From contig NZ_JAPDRA010000002.1 in the NCBI RefSeq assembly GCF_026013525.1, forward strand, positions 62,001 to 126,000: a DNA stretch of 64,000 nt. The letters are read 5' to 3'. Position 1 is the first letter of the stretch. Each line of letters opens with the position of its first letter. Below, in pieces: positions 16,443 through 25,217 of the stretch. Made by a program: the position numbers and the translations under genes. A model generated the notes under the pieces. The model had not been told where the DNA came from, ran no database searches, and saw only the letters and a list, made by a program, of their open reading frames with translations. The stretch is from Sphingomonas canadensis. GTDB taxonomy: Bacteria; Pseudomonadota; Alphaproteobacteria; Sphingomonadales; Sphingomonadaceae.

Positions 16443-17423
16443 GTGAAGATTCTGTGCTTAGCGAGGGCATATAACTCCTACGGGGCGTCAATCCTCACCA
16501 GTGCGTCACAGCATCTTGAGCTGACACTCAAGGCAGTCGAGCCGGCGGATTTGGCGATCGAGGTCATCGCGTTCATTCGGCACGAAGGCCCGGCGCGACC
16601 GACGCTGGAGCAATCTCTTGAGCGCCATATCGAGAAATTCCCACAGCAGGTCCGCGCGCGGTATCGAGCGAAAGCCGGAAAACTCGATCTCGAATATCCG
16701 AGCAAACTCCGTGAGGCCGAGTCGTTCGCGCGCCCAGGTGGCATCTATGCCGTCGCTCACATCTTGCCACGAGCGTTGGACGAATTGTCTGAGGCGCTCA
16801 TTGAAGGCCTCCGCCTGAAGTCGGCGATCTGGAGCAAAATTGACGTGTCGCGGTTCAACGCCGCGATCGAGGAAGCCAAGGCCGCCCTGCCAGCAAGTCC
16901 GGATGAGCTACTGGCCTACATGAGGCAGATGGACGAGGCCCGAAAGGCGGCTCGAAAAGTCCCGACCTCGGTAGACGATCTGGACATAGAATGGGCGAAG
17001 TATCATCCGGACGCACGGCGAGCCCTGAATGCGCCATTCTTTTGGTCCGAGACCGACGACGACTCACCTCACGGAAACGACACCGGGAGCGATCTGCTCG
17101 CCGCATTCAAGGGTTGGAACAAGCGTAACCCCACCGCCTCCTACGAAGGCTATGTCGATCGGCTACTGAGAAGATGGGGCCTGACCCCCGAAAAGGCGCG
17201 CGGGCAAATCGACGAGATTCAGCTGGATTGGATAAGACAGGAGGCCGACATTGCACTGGCCTTCGCGGCTATCAAGCTGAGAGGACGCTGCGACGAGGCC
17301 GAGATCAGCGCTGCAATCCGCGCGCTCGATCAACGGCTTGGGACTTTAAGCGGCGCACCAGAACGAGTGGAGAAAATCCGCCTGCTACGTTCGACGCTGC
17401 ACGCCAGCGTCGCAATTACCTAA
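16443..17423 (+). CDS. Island protein of unknown function
   Basis: A 326-residue protein from GTG 16443, supported by GAGG nine bases upstream. It is soluble, with mixed helix, and has no signal peptide or membrane segment. Recognisable features are only general (WSKIDVSRFNAAIEEAKAALPASPDELLAYMRQMDEARKAARK, RRWGLTPEKARGQIDEIQLDWIRQEADIALAF). I do not recognise a family. It starts beside the broken recombinase and is followed 23 bases later by the next unknown gene. Confidence 0.6.
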   Translation: MKILCLARAYNSYGASILTSASQHLELTLKAVEPADLAIEVIAFIRHEGPARPTLEQSLERHIEKFPQQVRARYRAKAGKLDLEYPSKLREAESFARPGGIYAVAHILPRALDELSEALIEGLRLKSAIWSKIDVSRFNAAIEEAKAALPASPDELLAYMRQMDEARKAARKVPTSVDDLDIEWAKYHPDARRALNAPFFWSETDDDSPHGNDTGSDLLAAFKGWNKRNPTASYEGYVDRLLRRWGLTPEKARGQIDEIQLDWIRQEADIALAFAAIKLRGRCDEAEISAAIRALDQRLGTLSGAPERVEKIRLLRSTLHASVAIT

Positions 17424-17446
17424 CTTCTTTGACACTGGGATAGCGC

Positions 17447-17743
17447 ATGACGGCTGAATACTCATGGGACGGAGATTGGTACGGCATCGAAAGCGAGTCC
17501 GAGCGGCAGGAGCTTGAGGCTGAGCTGCTTCGGGAGGTTCACCCCCTTCACGTATTGTATCCTTTTTCAGGTACAGCATTGGCGAGGCGGTGGCGGCGAG
17601 ATGATGTCTTGTTCCGCCTTGAGGACGGTCGCTTTGCACAGGTGCATTTAACGTGGCGCGCAGAAAGCCGAGCGGAATGGCCCTGGTCAGAAATATTTCC
17701 CAGCTTTGAAGCGTGGAAGGCTGTCCCTGTGGAAGACCGCTGA
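17447..17743 (+). CDS. Small island protein, unknown
   Basis: A 98-residue acidic protein with many aromatic residues (YSWDGDWYG, VHLTWRAESRAEWPWSEIFPSFEAW). The layout of short beta-strands around VLFRLEDGRFAQVHLTW is like small immunity or adaptor proteins, but no assignment is possible. It lies 23 bases after the preceding gene in the same direction and ends ten bases before a convergent pair. Confidence 0.55.
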   Translation: MTAEYSWDGDWYGIESESERQELEAELLREVHPLHVLYPFSGTALARRWRRDDVLFRLEDGRFAQVHLTWRAESRAEWPWSEIFPSFEAWKAVPVEDR

Positions 17744-17752
17744 TTGGACCCG

Positions 17753-18085
17753 TTACTGCGATTTCGCTACCGCGGTCTCGACAATCCGACGGGCGAGGAG
17801 TTCGTACACCGCAGGCTGCCGGCTATCGTTCTCTACGATTTCCGCGTGTTCAACCGCAAAGTCGGTTCCCAATTTCGTGTTTGCTTTCATAACCCCCGCA
17901 CGGATGGCCGGGATCACTTCTTCAGCCTTTAGCCCATCATGATGGCGACAATCGCCTACAGGTGGAAGCACCGTCACGGGGAAATCAGCGTCTGCTCCGT
18001 TGCGGAGCCTCATCCGGAGCAGGTTATGCGTAGGGCCAGTGATGTGCTGCGCTGAGTACACGCCATCGCGCTCCGAGATAATCAT
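17753..18085 (-). CDS. Small island protein, unknown (second of a pair)
   Basis: A 110-residue protein starting MIISERDGVYSAQ. The ATG at 18085 is preferred to one at 18100 because it overlaps the stop of the preceding gene by four bases (ATGA) and has GGGGAA just upstream. The sequence contains PVTVLPPVGDCRHHDGLKAEEVIPAIRAGVM. No family recognised. Tight coupling suggests the two proteins act together. Confidence 0.55.
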   Translation of the reverse strand: MIISERDGVYSAQHITGPTHNLLRMRLRNGADADFPVTVLPPVGDCRHHDGLKAEEVIPAIRAGVMKANTKLGTDFAVEHAEIVENDSRQPAVYELLARRIVETAVAKSQ

Positions 18086-18393
18086 TTTCCCCGCTCCCAT
18101 TCGTCTTCTGTAGAAGGATGGATGTCCGCATTTGCAAGTCTCAGGCGCAAGATGCGGACCCACTCGTTGCTTCGATCTGCGAGCAATTCCCACATGGGCC
18201 AGTCCGGTGCCGCCTCGATTGCGTGCAAGAGCGACCAATTAAGACCGGCGGCCGTGTCTCCTTCAGCTGGAAGTAGCGCCATCGCGCTCCGAATATCGTC
18301 CGGTGCAAGTGGATGGGTAAGAGCATCGATATACTTAGTCGCCACCGCAAGTTGACCCGCGTCCAGATCGTCAGTCAGCTTGTCGCTGGCCAT
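18082..18393 (-). CDS. Small island protein, unknown (first of a pair)
   Basis: A 103-residue protein (MASDKLTDDLDAGQLAVATKYIDALTHP...) rich in Asp, Leu and Ala and predicted helical. Start at ATG 18393, since the extra ten codons upstream look unlike coding sequence. It overlaps the next gene by four bases. Unrecognised. Confidence 0.5.
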   Translation of the reverse strand: MASDKLTDDLDAGQLAVATKYIDALTHPLAPDDIRSAMALLPAEGDTAAGLNWSLLHAIEAAPDWPMWELLADRSNEWVRILRLRLANADIHPSTEDEWERGK

Positions 18394-18504
18394 GGTTAGT
18401 TGCCTCAGTGTATACTGAACCATAGCTCCTCCACTGGCCGAGGACGATGGCGCACGGCAGCGGTGTTCTCAACCTCTTTCGTCTTGGTGGGATACGGCGA
18501 ATGG

Positions 18505-19008
18505 CTATCGCCGCGAGCGCCCTGCGGGAGGCATTATCCGCGACTCGATCAGAACTTTCCTGCCGCTTGGGGACACCCACTCTACGCCGGGCTTCGAGCA
18601 ATCCAGCGCATTTCTGTTCTCGGATAGCCACTGAGTGGCGGAGCGACCGTGAACCCGCTTGAACGCCACGCTCAGGGCTGTCCCCGAAGAAAATCCTGCC
18701 AGCTTAGCTGCGCCCGCGATCGTATAGCGGCCGCTCGCCAACAGTCGCTCCGCGTCTGCAACGCGCTCGGAGAGCGGTTGCGTAATCTCATTTTGAACTA
18801 GCCATTCGGTTGGCGTGCACCCGGCCCAACCCCGGAAGCTCTTGGCGAAATTCCCTCCAGTGCTGTAGCCTAACTCACGTGCGACCTCGCGGATCGGCAC
18901 GCCGCTTCCCAAAAGAGCGATGGCTTGATTATAGCGGCCTGAAGCAGGAAGAGGGACCGTAAGCACCCAGTTCGCGGTTTCGACCGACGTGGGGCACCAT
19001 TCTCGCAT
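18505..19008 (-). CDS. Protein with two AraC-like helix-turn-helix units
   Basis: A 167-residue protein with two copies of the second AraC HTH pattern: AIALLGSGVPIREVARELGY...FAKSFRGWAGCTPTEWL and AERLLASGRYTIAGAAKLAGF...LSVAFKRVHGRSATQWL. No effector domain is present. The ATG at 19008 lies on the far side of the att core at 18991-19002, so the first ~6 codons come from the junction and the original N-terminus may have been lost on integration. A DNA-binding role is likely, the target unknown. Confidence 0.62.
   Translation of the reverse strand: MREWCPTSVETANWVLTVPLPASGRYNQAIALLGSGVPIREVARELGYSTGGNFAKSFRGWAGCTPTEWLVQNEITQPLSERVADAERLLASGRYTIAGAAKLAGFSSGTALSVAFKRVHGRSATQWLSENRNALDCSKPGVEWVSPSGRKVLIESRIMPPAGRSRR
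18991..19002. repeat. Attachment-site core, copy 2
   Basis: GGGGCACCATTC, identical to the tRNA-Leu 3' end core. The bases before it (GGTTTCGACC) resemble a T-arm. Confidence 0.6.
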
Positions 19009-19059
19009 CGCTCGAACGCTGCCCCTGGCATTTGTGCGGGTTTGGACTTCGTTCGATTG

Positions 19060-19071
19060 GGGGCACCATTC
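19060..19071. repeat. Attachment-site core, copy 3
   Basis: A third GGGGCACCATTC, 69 bases after copy 2, again preceded by a T-loop-like GTTCGATT. Probably the outer boundary of the island, with the segment between copies 2 and 3 a scar of a second integration. Confidence 0.6.
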
Positions 19072-19129
19072 CTGCTCCGCGCGGCCGGGGGAAGTTCCGC
19101 GCCGTCGAATCGCTCGCCCCGAGACGGCC

Positions 19130-19588
19130 TCAGCGATTGGCGCTGAGCCAGGTGCGCACCTCGCGCTCCGGGTCGGCGATCCGGCCGGACTGGTATCCGG
19201 CCTTGCCGCAAACCGCGTTCAGCACCTGCGCCATCAGCGATCCCGGAGCGTGCGTGCGCAGCAAGCCTGCTGCGGCGTTCTGGCGCACGATCCGCCCGCC
19301 GGCATAATAGCTGGTGCGCAGGATGCCCGAGGAACCGGTGGCGCAATTGCCCTCGCGCTCGGCGATCGAACGGTCGAAGTCGCGCGGCGCGGCCAGCTTT
19401 TCCCAGATCGTGGTGGTGCGGAAACGCACCGTATCGCCCGTCCGCACGATCGAATCGGTGTCCACCAGATAGACCGCGCGATCGGGCGCGGCGCCGCTCC
19501 ACGCGGTCCTGCGCCAGCTTTCGGCGGCGGCGGGGCCAGCCGTGGCGATCATCGCCAGCGCCGCCAGCCCGCCCATAACCCGTTGCAT
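19130..19588 (-). CDS. Exported protein of the surface-adhesin-like type
   Basis: A 152-residue protein with a signal peptide (MQRVMGGLAALAMIATAGPAAAES). The mature part (VYLVDTDSIVRTGDTVRFRTTTIWE..., then EREGNCATGSSGILRTSYYAGGRIV) follows the pattern of small periplasmic surface-adhesin-E-like proteins: a short beta-rich domain that describes a value and a reaction to it. Start at ATG 19588 with GGAG upstream. No specific function. Confidence 0.65.
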   Translation of the reverse strand: MQRVMGGLAALAMIATAGPAAAESWRRTAWSGAAPDRAVYLVDTDSIVRTGDTVRFRTTTIWEKLAAPRDFDRSIAEREGNCATGSSGILRTSYYAGGRIVRQNAAAGLLRTHAPGSLMAQVLNAVCGKAGYQSGRIADPEREVRTWLSANR

Positions 19589-19708
19589 GCCGTCTCCTTC
19601 GTCCCGGGCGGCAGGATAGGGCGGTTTGCCGCGGATTGGAATCGCCCGCCGCGCCGGAAAGCGATCCATATCAAGGCACTGGCGCGTGCGCGGGGGAGGC
19701 GGCGGTGT

Positions 19709-19915
19709 TCATTCCTCCCATTGGAACACCTCCTCCAGCGGCTTGCCGAACACCCGGGCGATGCGGAACGCGGATTCCAGCGTGGGGGAATATTTGCCCT
19801 GCTCGATCGCCGCGATCGTCTGGCGGGTCACGCCGATCCGGTCGCCCAGCTCGGCCTGGGTCATCTCGCCCGCCAGGAAGCGCAGCGTGCGGATCTGGTT
19901 GGCGATTCTAGCCAT
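19709..19915 (-). CDS. XRE-family helix-turn-helix regulator
   Basis: A 68-residue protein made almost entirely of one Cro/C1-type HTH (MTQAELGDRIGVTRQTIAAIEQGKYSPTLESAFRIARVF), of the YozG/Cro type that often follows a small membrane protein. It overlaps the upstream membrane-protein gene by eight bases, so both are on one mRNA. The palindrome at 20360-20391 on the shared promoter is its probable target, giving autorepression. Confidence 0.88.
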   Translation of the reverse strand: MARIANQIRTLRFLAGEMTQAELGDRIGVTRQTIAAIEQGKYSPTLESAFRIARVFGKPLEEVFQWEE

Positions 19916-20330
19916 GCCAGCCCCTCCGGTAACTCATCAGGACGACGATGTTGTTCACCGCCTCGGCGATCACCAGCGCCAGCAGCGCGGTGTTCACGAT
20001 CTTCCACGGCGGCTCGCTGAACGGCATCACCACGCCGGCCAGGATCATGCCCGCCATCAGCACATAATAGGCGGCACGCGCGCCGCGCCGGGCGATCGCC
20101 CGTTCGCGCTCGTCGGCCCGCGCCCGCGCCTCGCGGCCCGAAAGCACGGCGATGGCTATGCTGCCGGCGATCACCACCACGAGCTGGGCGAGCGAGATCG
20201 TGCCGAACAGCCAGATGATCCCCAGCATCGTCGGCGGCTCCGGCCGCGACAGGATCAGCCCGAAATAGATTGAATAGGCGATCAGCATCGCAAGCAGCGT
20301 GAGCCACGCGATCTTTTCCCGGAAAGCCAT
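19908..20330 (-). CDS. Four-helix inner-membrane protein paired with XRE regulator
   Basis: A 140-residue protein with about four transmembrane segments (AWLTLLAMLIAYSIYFGLIL, TMLGIIWLFGTISLAQLVVVIAGSIAI, YYVLMAGMILAGVVMPF, IVNTALLALVIAEAVNNIVVLM) and a basic cytoplasmic loop. Start at ATG 20330 with GGGAG upstream. Membrane protein plus small HTH regulator in one operon is a known arrangement; function not established. Confidence 0.78.
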   Translation of the reverse strand: MAFREKIAWLTLLAMLIAYSIYFGLILSRPEPPTMLGIIWLFGTISLAQLVVVIAGSIAIAVLSGREARARADERERAIARRGARAAYYVLMAGMILAGVVMPFSEPPWKIVNTALLALVIAEAVNNIVVLMSYRRGWHG

Positions 20331-20359
20331 TGCACATGCTCCCAATGTTCGAAATATGC

Positions 20360-20393
20360 GACTCAATGTAAAATATATATAACATTGAGTCAA
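20360..20393 (-). promoter_or_regulatory. Promoter with overlapping palindromic operator
   Basis: A perfect 10-bp inverted repeat, GACTCAATGT and ACATTGAGTC, separated by 12 bases of A/T. On the minus strand the -35 box TTGACT (20393-20388) lies in one arm and the -10 box TACATT (20370-20365), 17 bases away, in the other. A repressor on both arms would cover the promoter. It drives the membrane protein/XRE operon. Confidence 0.75.
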
Positions 20394-20458
20394 GAATACC
20401 GTCCATCTGGCGCAGCGGCGCTGGTGTGCGCGGCGGGGCGGGTCTAGGGAGCGCGCCC

Positions 20459-21331
20459 ATGTCCACCTACACGCTCGATACCGCCACCAGCCGTGCGAAC
20501 CCCACGCCCGCGCCGATGCGCCGGCTCACCGTGCCCGCCATCCGGCGGCGCAAGGCGGAGATCGCGGAAGGGGGCGAACCGCTGGTGATGCTCACCGCCT
20601 ATACGGTGCGCACCGCCCAGATCCTCGATCCGCACTGCGACATCCTGCTGGTCGGCGACAGCCTGGGGCAGGTGGTCTACGGCCTGCCGTCCACCGTGCC
20701 GGTGACGCTGGAGATGATGGCGGCGCATGGCGCTGCGGTGGTGCGCGGCAGCTATCACGCGCTGGTGGCGGTCGACATGCCGTTCGGCAGCTATGAGGCG
20801 TCGCCCGAACAGGCCTTCGCCAGCGCCGCCCGCCTGCTGAAGGAGACCGGCGCGGCGGCGGTGAAGCTGGAGGGCGGGGAGGCGATGGCGCCCACCGTCC
20901 GCTTCCTTTCGGATCGCGGGATTCCGGTGATTGGCCATGTCGGGCTGACGCCCCAGGCGATCAATGCGCTGGGCGGCTATGGCGCGCGCGGGCGCAGCGC
21001 GGCGGAGCAGGAGAAGATCCTGGCGGACGCGCGTGCGATCGATTCGGCCGGCGCCTTCGCGATCGTGGTCGAAGGCGTGGTGGAGCCGATCGCGGTGGCG
21101 GTCACCGAGGCGGTGTCGTGCCCCACCATCGGCATCGGCGCCTCGGCGCGCTGCGACGGGCAGGTGCTGGTCGCGGAGGACATGCTGGGCCTGTTCGAGC
21201 GCACGCCGCGCTTCGTGAAGCGTTTCGACGACCTGGCTGGCCGCATTTCCGCCGCGGTTCAGACCTATGCGGCCGATGTGCGCTCGCGGGCTTTTCCCGG
21301 GCCAGAACAGATATATCCGGCGCGGGACTGA
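20459..21331 (+). CDS. panB: 3-methyl-2-oxobutanoate hydroxymethyltransferase
   Basis: A 290-residue TIM-barrel enzyme that makes ketopantoate from 2-oxoisovalerate and methylene-THF in pantothenate synthesis. The family motifs [45 protein letters not shown] and GHVGLTPQ are all present, including the metal-binding Asp residues. Start at ATG 20459, with GGGA upstream; the frame is open further upstream without coding character. Confidence 0.95.
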   Translation: MSTYTLDTATSRANPTPAPMRRLTVPAIRRRKAEIAEGGEPLVMLTAYTVRTAQILDPHCDILLVGDSLGQVVYGLPSTVPVTLEMMAAHGAAVVRGSYHALVAVDMPFGSYEASPEQAFASAARLLKETGAAAVKLEGGEAMAPTVRFLSDRGIPVIGHVGLTPQAINALGGYGARGRSAAEQEKILADARAIDSAGAFAIVVEGVVEPIAVAVTEAVSCPTIGIGASARCDGQVLVAEDMLGLFERTPRFVKRFDDLAGRISAAVQTYAADVRSRAFPGPEQIYPARD

Positions 21332-21399
21332 AGGACCCCATCGAGCAGCTTTCCCTCTGTCTCCGCCGCGGCTAATGTCCGCGCCCGCACCTGTACCCC

Positions 21400-22119
21400 A
21401 TGGAGTTGAAATTGGCGCTTCCCCCTTCCGGCACCACTGACGAGGCCTTCATCCGCGAGGTCGACGAAGGGGTGCGTGCCGATCAGTTGCTGATGATCTG
21501 GCAGCGTTATGGGCGGATCATCGTCGGCGCGGTTGTGGCCGGCCTGCTGATCTTCGCGGGCTATCTTTATTATCATGCCCGGTCCGAACGGGCCGCAGGC
21601 GCGCAGGGCGAGGAATTCGCCGCCGGCGTGAAGGACCTGCTGGAGAACCGCCGTAACGAAGGGCTGGAGAAGCTGCGCAAGGTCGCGGCCTCCGGCGGCG
21701 ACGGATATCGTGCGATCGCCAAGCTGATCGAGGCGGGCGAGCTGATCGACGCCAAGGATCCGAAGGGCGCCGCCGCCAAATATGCAGAGGTTGCCGGCGA
21801 CGCGAAGCTGCCGCAGCCCTTCCGCGACGAGGCGCTGCTGCGCCAGACCGCGCTGGAATTCGACCAGCTCAAGCCCGAGCAGGTCGTCGATCGCCTGAAG
21901 GGCCTGGCCGCGCCCGGATCGTCCTGGTTCGGCAGCGCGGGCGAGCTTACCGCCGCCGCCTATCTGAAGCAGGGCAAGAAGGCGGAGGCCGCCAAGTTGT
22001 TTGGCGAAATCGCGAAGAACAAGGACGTGCCCGACTCGATCCGTCAGCGTGCGGCGGAGATGGCGACCTCGATGGGAGTGGACGTCGCGGCTCAGACTGG
22101 GGATGGCAAGGCACAATGA
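21400..22119 (+). CDS. YfgM-like membrane-anchored TPR protein
   Basis: A 239-residue protein with one transmembrane helix (RIIVGAVVAGLLIFAGYLYY, residues ~39-58) and a periplasmic helical-repeat domain. This is the family of E. coli YfgM, an ancillary SecYEG/periplasmic chaperone partner. As in E. coli, it directly precedes bamB; the stop overlaps the bamB ATG by four bases. Confidence 0.86.
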   Translation: MELKLALPPSGTTDEAFIREVDEGVRADQLLMIWQRYGRIIVGAVVAGLLIFAGYLYYHARSERAAGAQGEEFAAGVKDLLENRRNEGLEKLRKVAASGGDGYRAIAKLIEAGELIDAKDPKGAAAKYAEVAGDAKLPQPFRDEALLRQTALEFDQLKPEQVVDRLKGLAAPGSSWFGSAGELTAAAYLKQGKKAEAAKLFGEIAKNKDVPDSIRQRAAEMATSMGVDVAAQTGDGKAQ

Positions 22120-23435
22120 AGAATAGGGTGAGGGTTGCCGCCGCGATTGCGGCGCTGGCGTTGCTTAGCGGTTGCGGCGCGTTCAAGGGCGCGAAGAAAA
22201 CCCCGGTGCTGGGCGAACGCCGCCCGATCCTGGCGGCGGAGAACGACATCGTCGCCGACAAGGCGCTGGCGGGTTCCGACGTCCTGGTGCCCGAGGCCTA
22301 TGCCAATGCGGACTGGTCGCAGCCGGGCGGCAACGCGGCCAAGTCGATGGGGCACCTGGCGCTGGGCGAGACGCTGACGCGCGCCTGGACCGCCAGCATC
22401 AAGGGGGCGAGCAAGCGCGAGCGGCTGGCCTCTGCGCCCGTGGTGGCCGACAACAAGCTGTTCGTGGTCGATACCGACGGCGTCGTGAACGCCTTCGCCG
22501 CCGATACCGGCGCCCGCCTGTGGCAGGCCGAGACGGTGAAGGACAAGGAGAACAAGAACTCGCGCTTCGGCGGCGGCGTCAGCTTCGACGGCGGCACGGT
22601 GTTCGCCACCAACGGGCTGGGCGACGTGGTCGCGCTCGATGCTGCCAACGGCACGGAGAAGTGGCGCGTGCGCCCGGCCGGCCCGCTGCGCGGCGCGCCG
22701 ACCATCGCCAACGGCAACATCTATGTGCTCACGCAGGACAACCAGATCTTCGCGCTGACGCAGGAGAATGGCTCGGTCTTCTGGAGCGCCGCTGGCAGCC
22801 CGGAGACGCAGGGCGTGTTCGGCGTCGCGGCCCCCGCATCGGCGCAGGGCACCGTCGTGGTCGGCTTCTCGTCGGGCGAGCTCAATGCCTATCGTTACGA
22901 GAACGGCGGCATGCTGTGGGCCGACGTGCTTTCGCGCACCAGCATCTCCACCTCGGTCTCGTCGATCTCCGATATCGATGCGGCGCCGGTGATCGACAGC
23001 GGCCGCGCCTTTGCCGTGGGCCAGGGCGGCCGCATGGTCGCGATCGACATGGGTACCGGCCAGCGCGCCTGGGAACAGAATATCGCCGGCATCTCCACCC
23101 CCTGGGTGGCGGGCGAATGGCTGTTCGTGGTCACCGACGATGCCCGTCTGCTGTGCATCGCGCGCGGCAGCGGCAAGGTGCGCTGGATCGCGCAGCTCCA
23201 GCATTACCGCAACGAGAAGAAGCAGAAGGGCGCGATCGGCTGGGTCGGTCCGGTGCTGGCGGGCAACCGCCTGCTGCTGCTGAACAGCCGTGGCGAGATC
23301 GTCTCGGTCTCTCCGAAGGACGGCAGCGTGCTTTCGGCGATGGAGGTGGGCGGCACGCTTTCGCTCGCGCCGGTGATCGCCAATCAGATGCTGTACGTGA
23401 TCGACGACAAGGGCCGCATCACGGCCTATCGCTGA
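22116..23435 (+). CDS. bamB: Outer membrane assembly lipoprotein BamB
   Basis: A 439-residue lipoprotein (lipobox LLSGC, C20) with an eight-bladed PQQ-type beta-propeller; repeated blade motifs GxxxALDAxxGxxxW are visible (VVALDAANGTEKWRV, MVAIDMGTGQRAWEQ, LLCIARGSGKVRWIA). It is part of the BAM complex that folds outer-membrane proteins. ATG overlaps the YfgM-like gene stop by four bases. Confidence 0.92.
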   Translation: MKNRVRVAAAIAALALLSGCGAFKGAKKTPVLGERRPILAAENDIVADKALAGSDVLVPEAYANADWSQPGGNAAKSMGHLALGETLTRAWTASIKGASKRERLASAPVVADNKLFVVDTDGVVNAFAADTGARLWQAETVKDKENKNSRFGGGVSFDGGTVFATNGLGDVVALDAANGTEKWRVRPAGPLRGAPTIANGNIYVLTQDNQIFALTQENGSVFWSAAGSPETQGVFGVAAPASAQGTVVVGFSSGELNAYRYENGGMLWADVLSRTSISTSVSSISDIDAAPVIDSGRAFAVGQGGRMVAIDMGTGQRAWEQNIAGISTPWVAGEWLFVVTDDARLLCIARGSGKVRWIAQLQHYRNEKKQKGAIGWVGPVLAGNRLLLLNSRGEIVSVSPKDGSVLSAMEVGGTLSLAPVIANQMLYVIDDKGRITAYR

Positions 23436-23447
23436 TCGCTTCCGGCC

Positions 23448-23540
23448 CTCCCGCTTGCGGGAGCGGCGCAGGGAGGGCATGTACGGCGCTACGGCTCGCC
23501 GCTGCGGGCCTTTTCCCGACCCTTCCCGCCGCATGCGGGA
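23448..23540. repeat. Two REP-like hairpins between bamB and der
   Basis: CTCCCGC-TT-GCGGGAG at 23448-23463 and TCCCGC-CGCAT-GCGGGA at 23524-23540. Both are short inverted repeats with the same core, of the kind scattered through intergenic regions of high-GC alphaproteobacteria. No terminator T tract follows either. Confidence 0.55.
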
Positions 23541-23560
23541 GGGGGAGCAGGTTTTGAACG

Positions 23561-24940
23561 ATGCCCCTTCCCACCGTCGCAATCATCGGCCGGCCCAATG
23601 TCGGCAAATCGACGCTGTTCAACCGGCTGGTCGGCAAGCGCCTGGCGCTGGTCGACGACATGCCGGGCGTGACCCGCGATCGCCGCGAGGGCGAGGCGCA
23701 GCTCCTGGGCTGCGCCTTCCGCGTGATCGACACGGCAGGCTTCGAGGATGAGGATCCCGCCAGCCTGCCCGGCCGGATGCGCGTGCAGACCGAATCCGCG
23801 GTGCGCGAGGCCGATGTCGCGCTGTTCCTGGTCGATGCGCGCGCGGGCGTGACCCCGCTGGACGAAGAGATCGCCCGCTGGCTGCGCAGCGCGGGAACTC
23901 CGGTGGTGCTCGCCGCCAACAAGGCGGAGGGCCGCGCGGGCGAGGCGGGCGTGATCGAGGCGATGGCGCTGGGGCTGGGCGAGCCCGTGCCGATCTCCGC
24001 CGAGCATGGCGAGGGCGTGGGCGACCTGTCCGAAGCGCTGCAGCCCTGGATCGACCTGCCCGAGGAGGAGGCGGAGGACGAGGACGAGGATTCGCCCGAT
24101 GCCCCGCTCAAGCTCGCGATCGTCGGCCGCCCCAACGCGGGCAAGTCCACGCTGATCAACAAGCTGTTGGGCGAGAACCGGTTGCTCACCGGGCCGGAAG
24201 CCGGGATTACCCGCGATTCGATCGCCGTGCCCTGGGAATGGCAGGCGGCGGACGGCACCGCGCGCGCCGTGCGCCTGATCGACACCGCCGGCATGCGCAA
24301 GAAGGCCAAGGTGCAGGACAAGCTGGAGAAGCTGTCGGTGGCCGATGCGCTGCGCGCGGTGGATTTCGCCGAGGTCGTGGTGCTGCTGCTCGACGCCACC
24401 AAGGGGCTGGAGGTGCAGGACCTGAAGATCGCCGATCGCGTGCTTCAGGAAGGCCGCGCGCTGATCCTCGCGCTCAACAAATGGGACGTCGCGGAAGACG
24501 CCAGCCGCCTGTTCAACGGCGTGAAGGCCGCGCTGGACGAAGGGCTGGCGCAGGTGAAGGGTGTGCCGCTGCTCACGGTATCGGCGGCCACGGGCAAGGG
24601 GCTCGACACGCTGATGCAGGTGGCGTTCGAGACGCGCGACGCATGGTCGCGGCGGATCACCACCGGCCAGCTCAACCGCTGGTTCGAACGCGCGATCGAG
24701 GCAAATCCGCCGCCCGCGCCCGGCGGCAAGCGGATCAAGCCGCGCTATGTGACGCAGAACAAGACGCGCCCGCCCAGCTTCGTCCTGTTCGGCACGCGCG
24801 TGGACATGCTGCCCGTCAGCTATCAGCGCTATCTGATCAACTCGCTGCGCCGTGAGTTCGATTTCGGCGCGGTGCCGGTGCGCCTGACGATGCGCGCGCC
24901 GCGCAACCCATTCGATCGCGATCGCGAGCAGCGGGGGTGA
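23561..24940 (+). CDS. der: Ribosome-biogenesis GTPase Der (EngA)
   Basis: A 459-residue protein with two tandem GTPase domains and a C-terminal KH-like domain, needed for 50S assembly. P-loops are GRPNVGKS (10-17) and GRPNAGKS (189-196), joined by an acidic linker ([13 protein letters not shown]). NKAE and NKWD motifs provide base recognition. The first G4 is NKAE rather than NKAD/NKVD, which is common in Der. Confidence 0.95.
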   Translation: MPLPTVAIIGRPNVGKSTLFNRLVGKRLALVDDMPGVTRDRREGEAQLLGCAFRVIDTAGFEDEDPASLPGRMRVQTESAVREADVALFLVDARAGVTPLDEEIARWLRSAGTPVVLAANKAEGRAGEAGVIEAMALGLGEPVPISAEHGEGVGDLSEALQPWIDLPEEEAEDEDEDSPDAPLKLAIVGRPNAGKSTLINKLLGENRLLTGPEAGITRDSIAVPWEWQAADGTARAVRLIDTAGMRKKAKVQDKLEKLSVADALRAVDFAEVVVLLLDATKGLEVQDLKIADRVLQEGRALILALNKWDVAEDASRLFNGVKAALDEGLAQVKGVPLLTVSAATGKGLDTLMQVAFETRDAWSRRITTGQLNRWFERAIEANPPPAPGGKRIKPRYVTQNKTRPPSFVLFGTRVDMLPVSYQRYLINSLRREFDFGAVPVRLTMRAPRNPFDRDREQRG

Positions 24941-25146
24941 TCCGGATCGACGCGCGCGGGATGCGCTGCCCCTGGCCGGCGATTCGCGCGGCGCGGGCGC
25001 TGCGCGAACACCCGGGCGAGCCGTTCGAAATATTGGCCGACGATCCCAATGCCGAACGCGAGCTGAAACAGCTCGCCGCGGCCGCGGGCGCGGATCTGTA
25101 CGCTATAGAAACGAATGAAATCCGTGGTTTCCGCGTCATTCCGTAG
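24937..25146 (+). CDS. TusA-like sulfurtransferase
   Basis: A 69-residue SirA/TusA-type protein with the catalytic motif RCPWP (C11, CPxP form). The start is a GTG that overlaps the der stop (GTGA), so it is translationally coupled to der. TusA-like proteins relay persulfide sulfur, for example to tRNA thiolation or cofactor synthesis; the partner here is unknown. Confidence 0.85.
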   Translation: MIRIDARGMRCPWPAIRAARALREHPGEPFEILADDPNAERELKQLAAAAGADLYAIETNEIRGFRVIP

Positions 25147-25217
25147 AGGCGGATCAACGAGCTGTTTACTTCCCTTACCGTAGAACTTCCGCTGCCTCGC
25201 TGTGCGGAGACGGGGAA

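Larger units (their letters stand above)
15863..19059. mobile_element. tRNA-Leu integration remnant (about 3.2 kb)
   Basis: The segment between the tRNA-Leu 3' end and the third copy of the 12-bp core. It contains the truncated end of a serine recombinase, four unrecognised genes and a gene with two AraC-like DNA-binding units. Composition is more mixed than the flanks. Without a complete recombinase it cannot excise on its own. Boundaries are inferred from the direct repeats. Confidence 0.65.
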
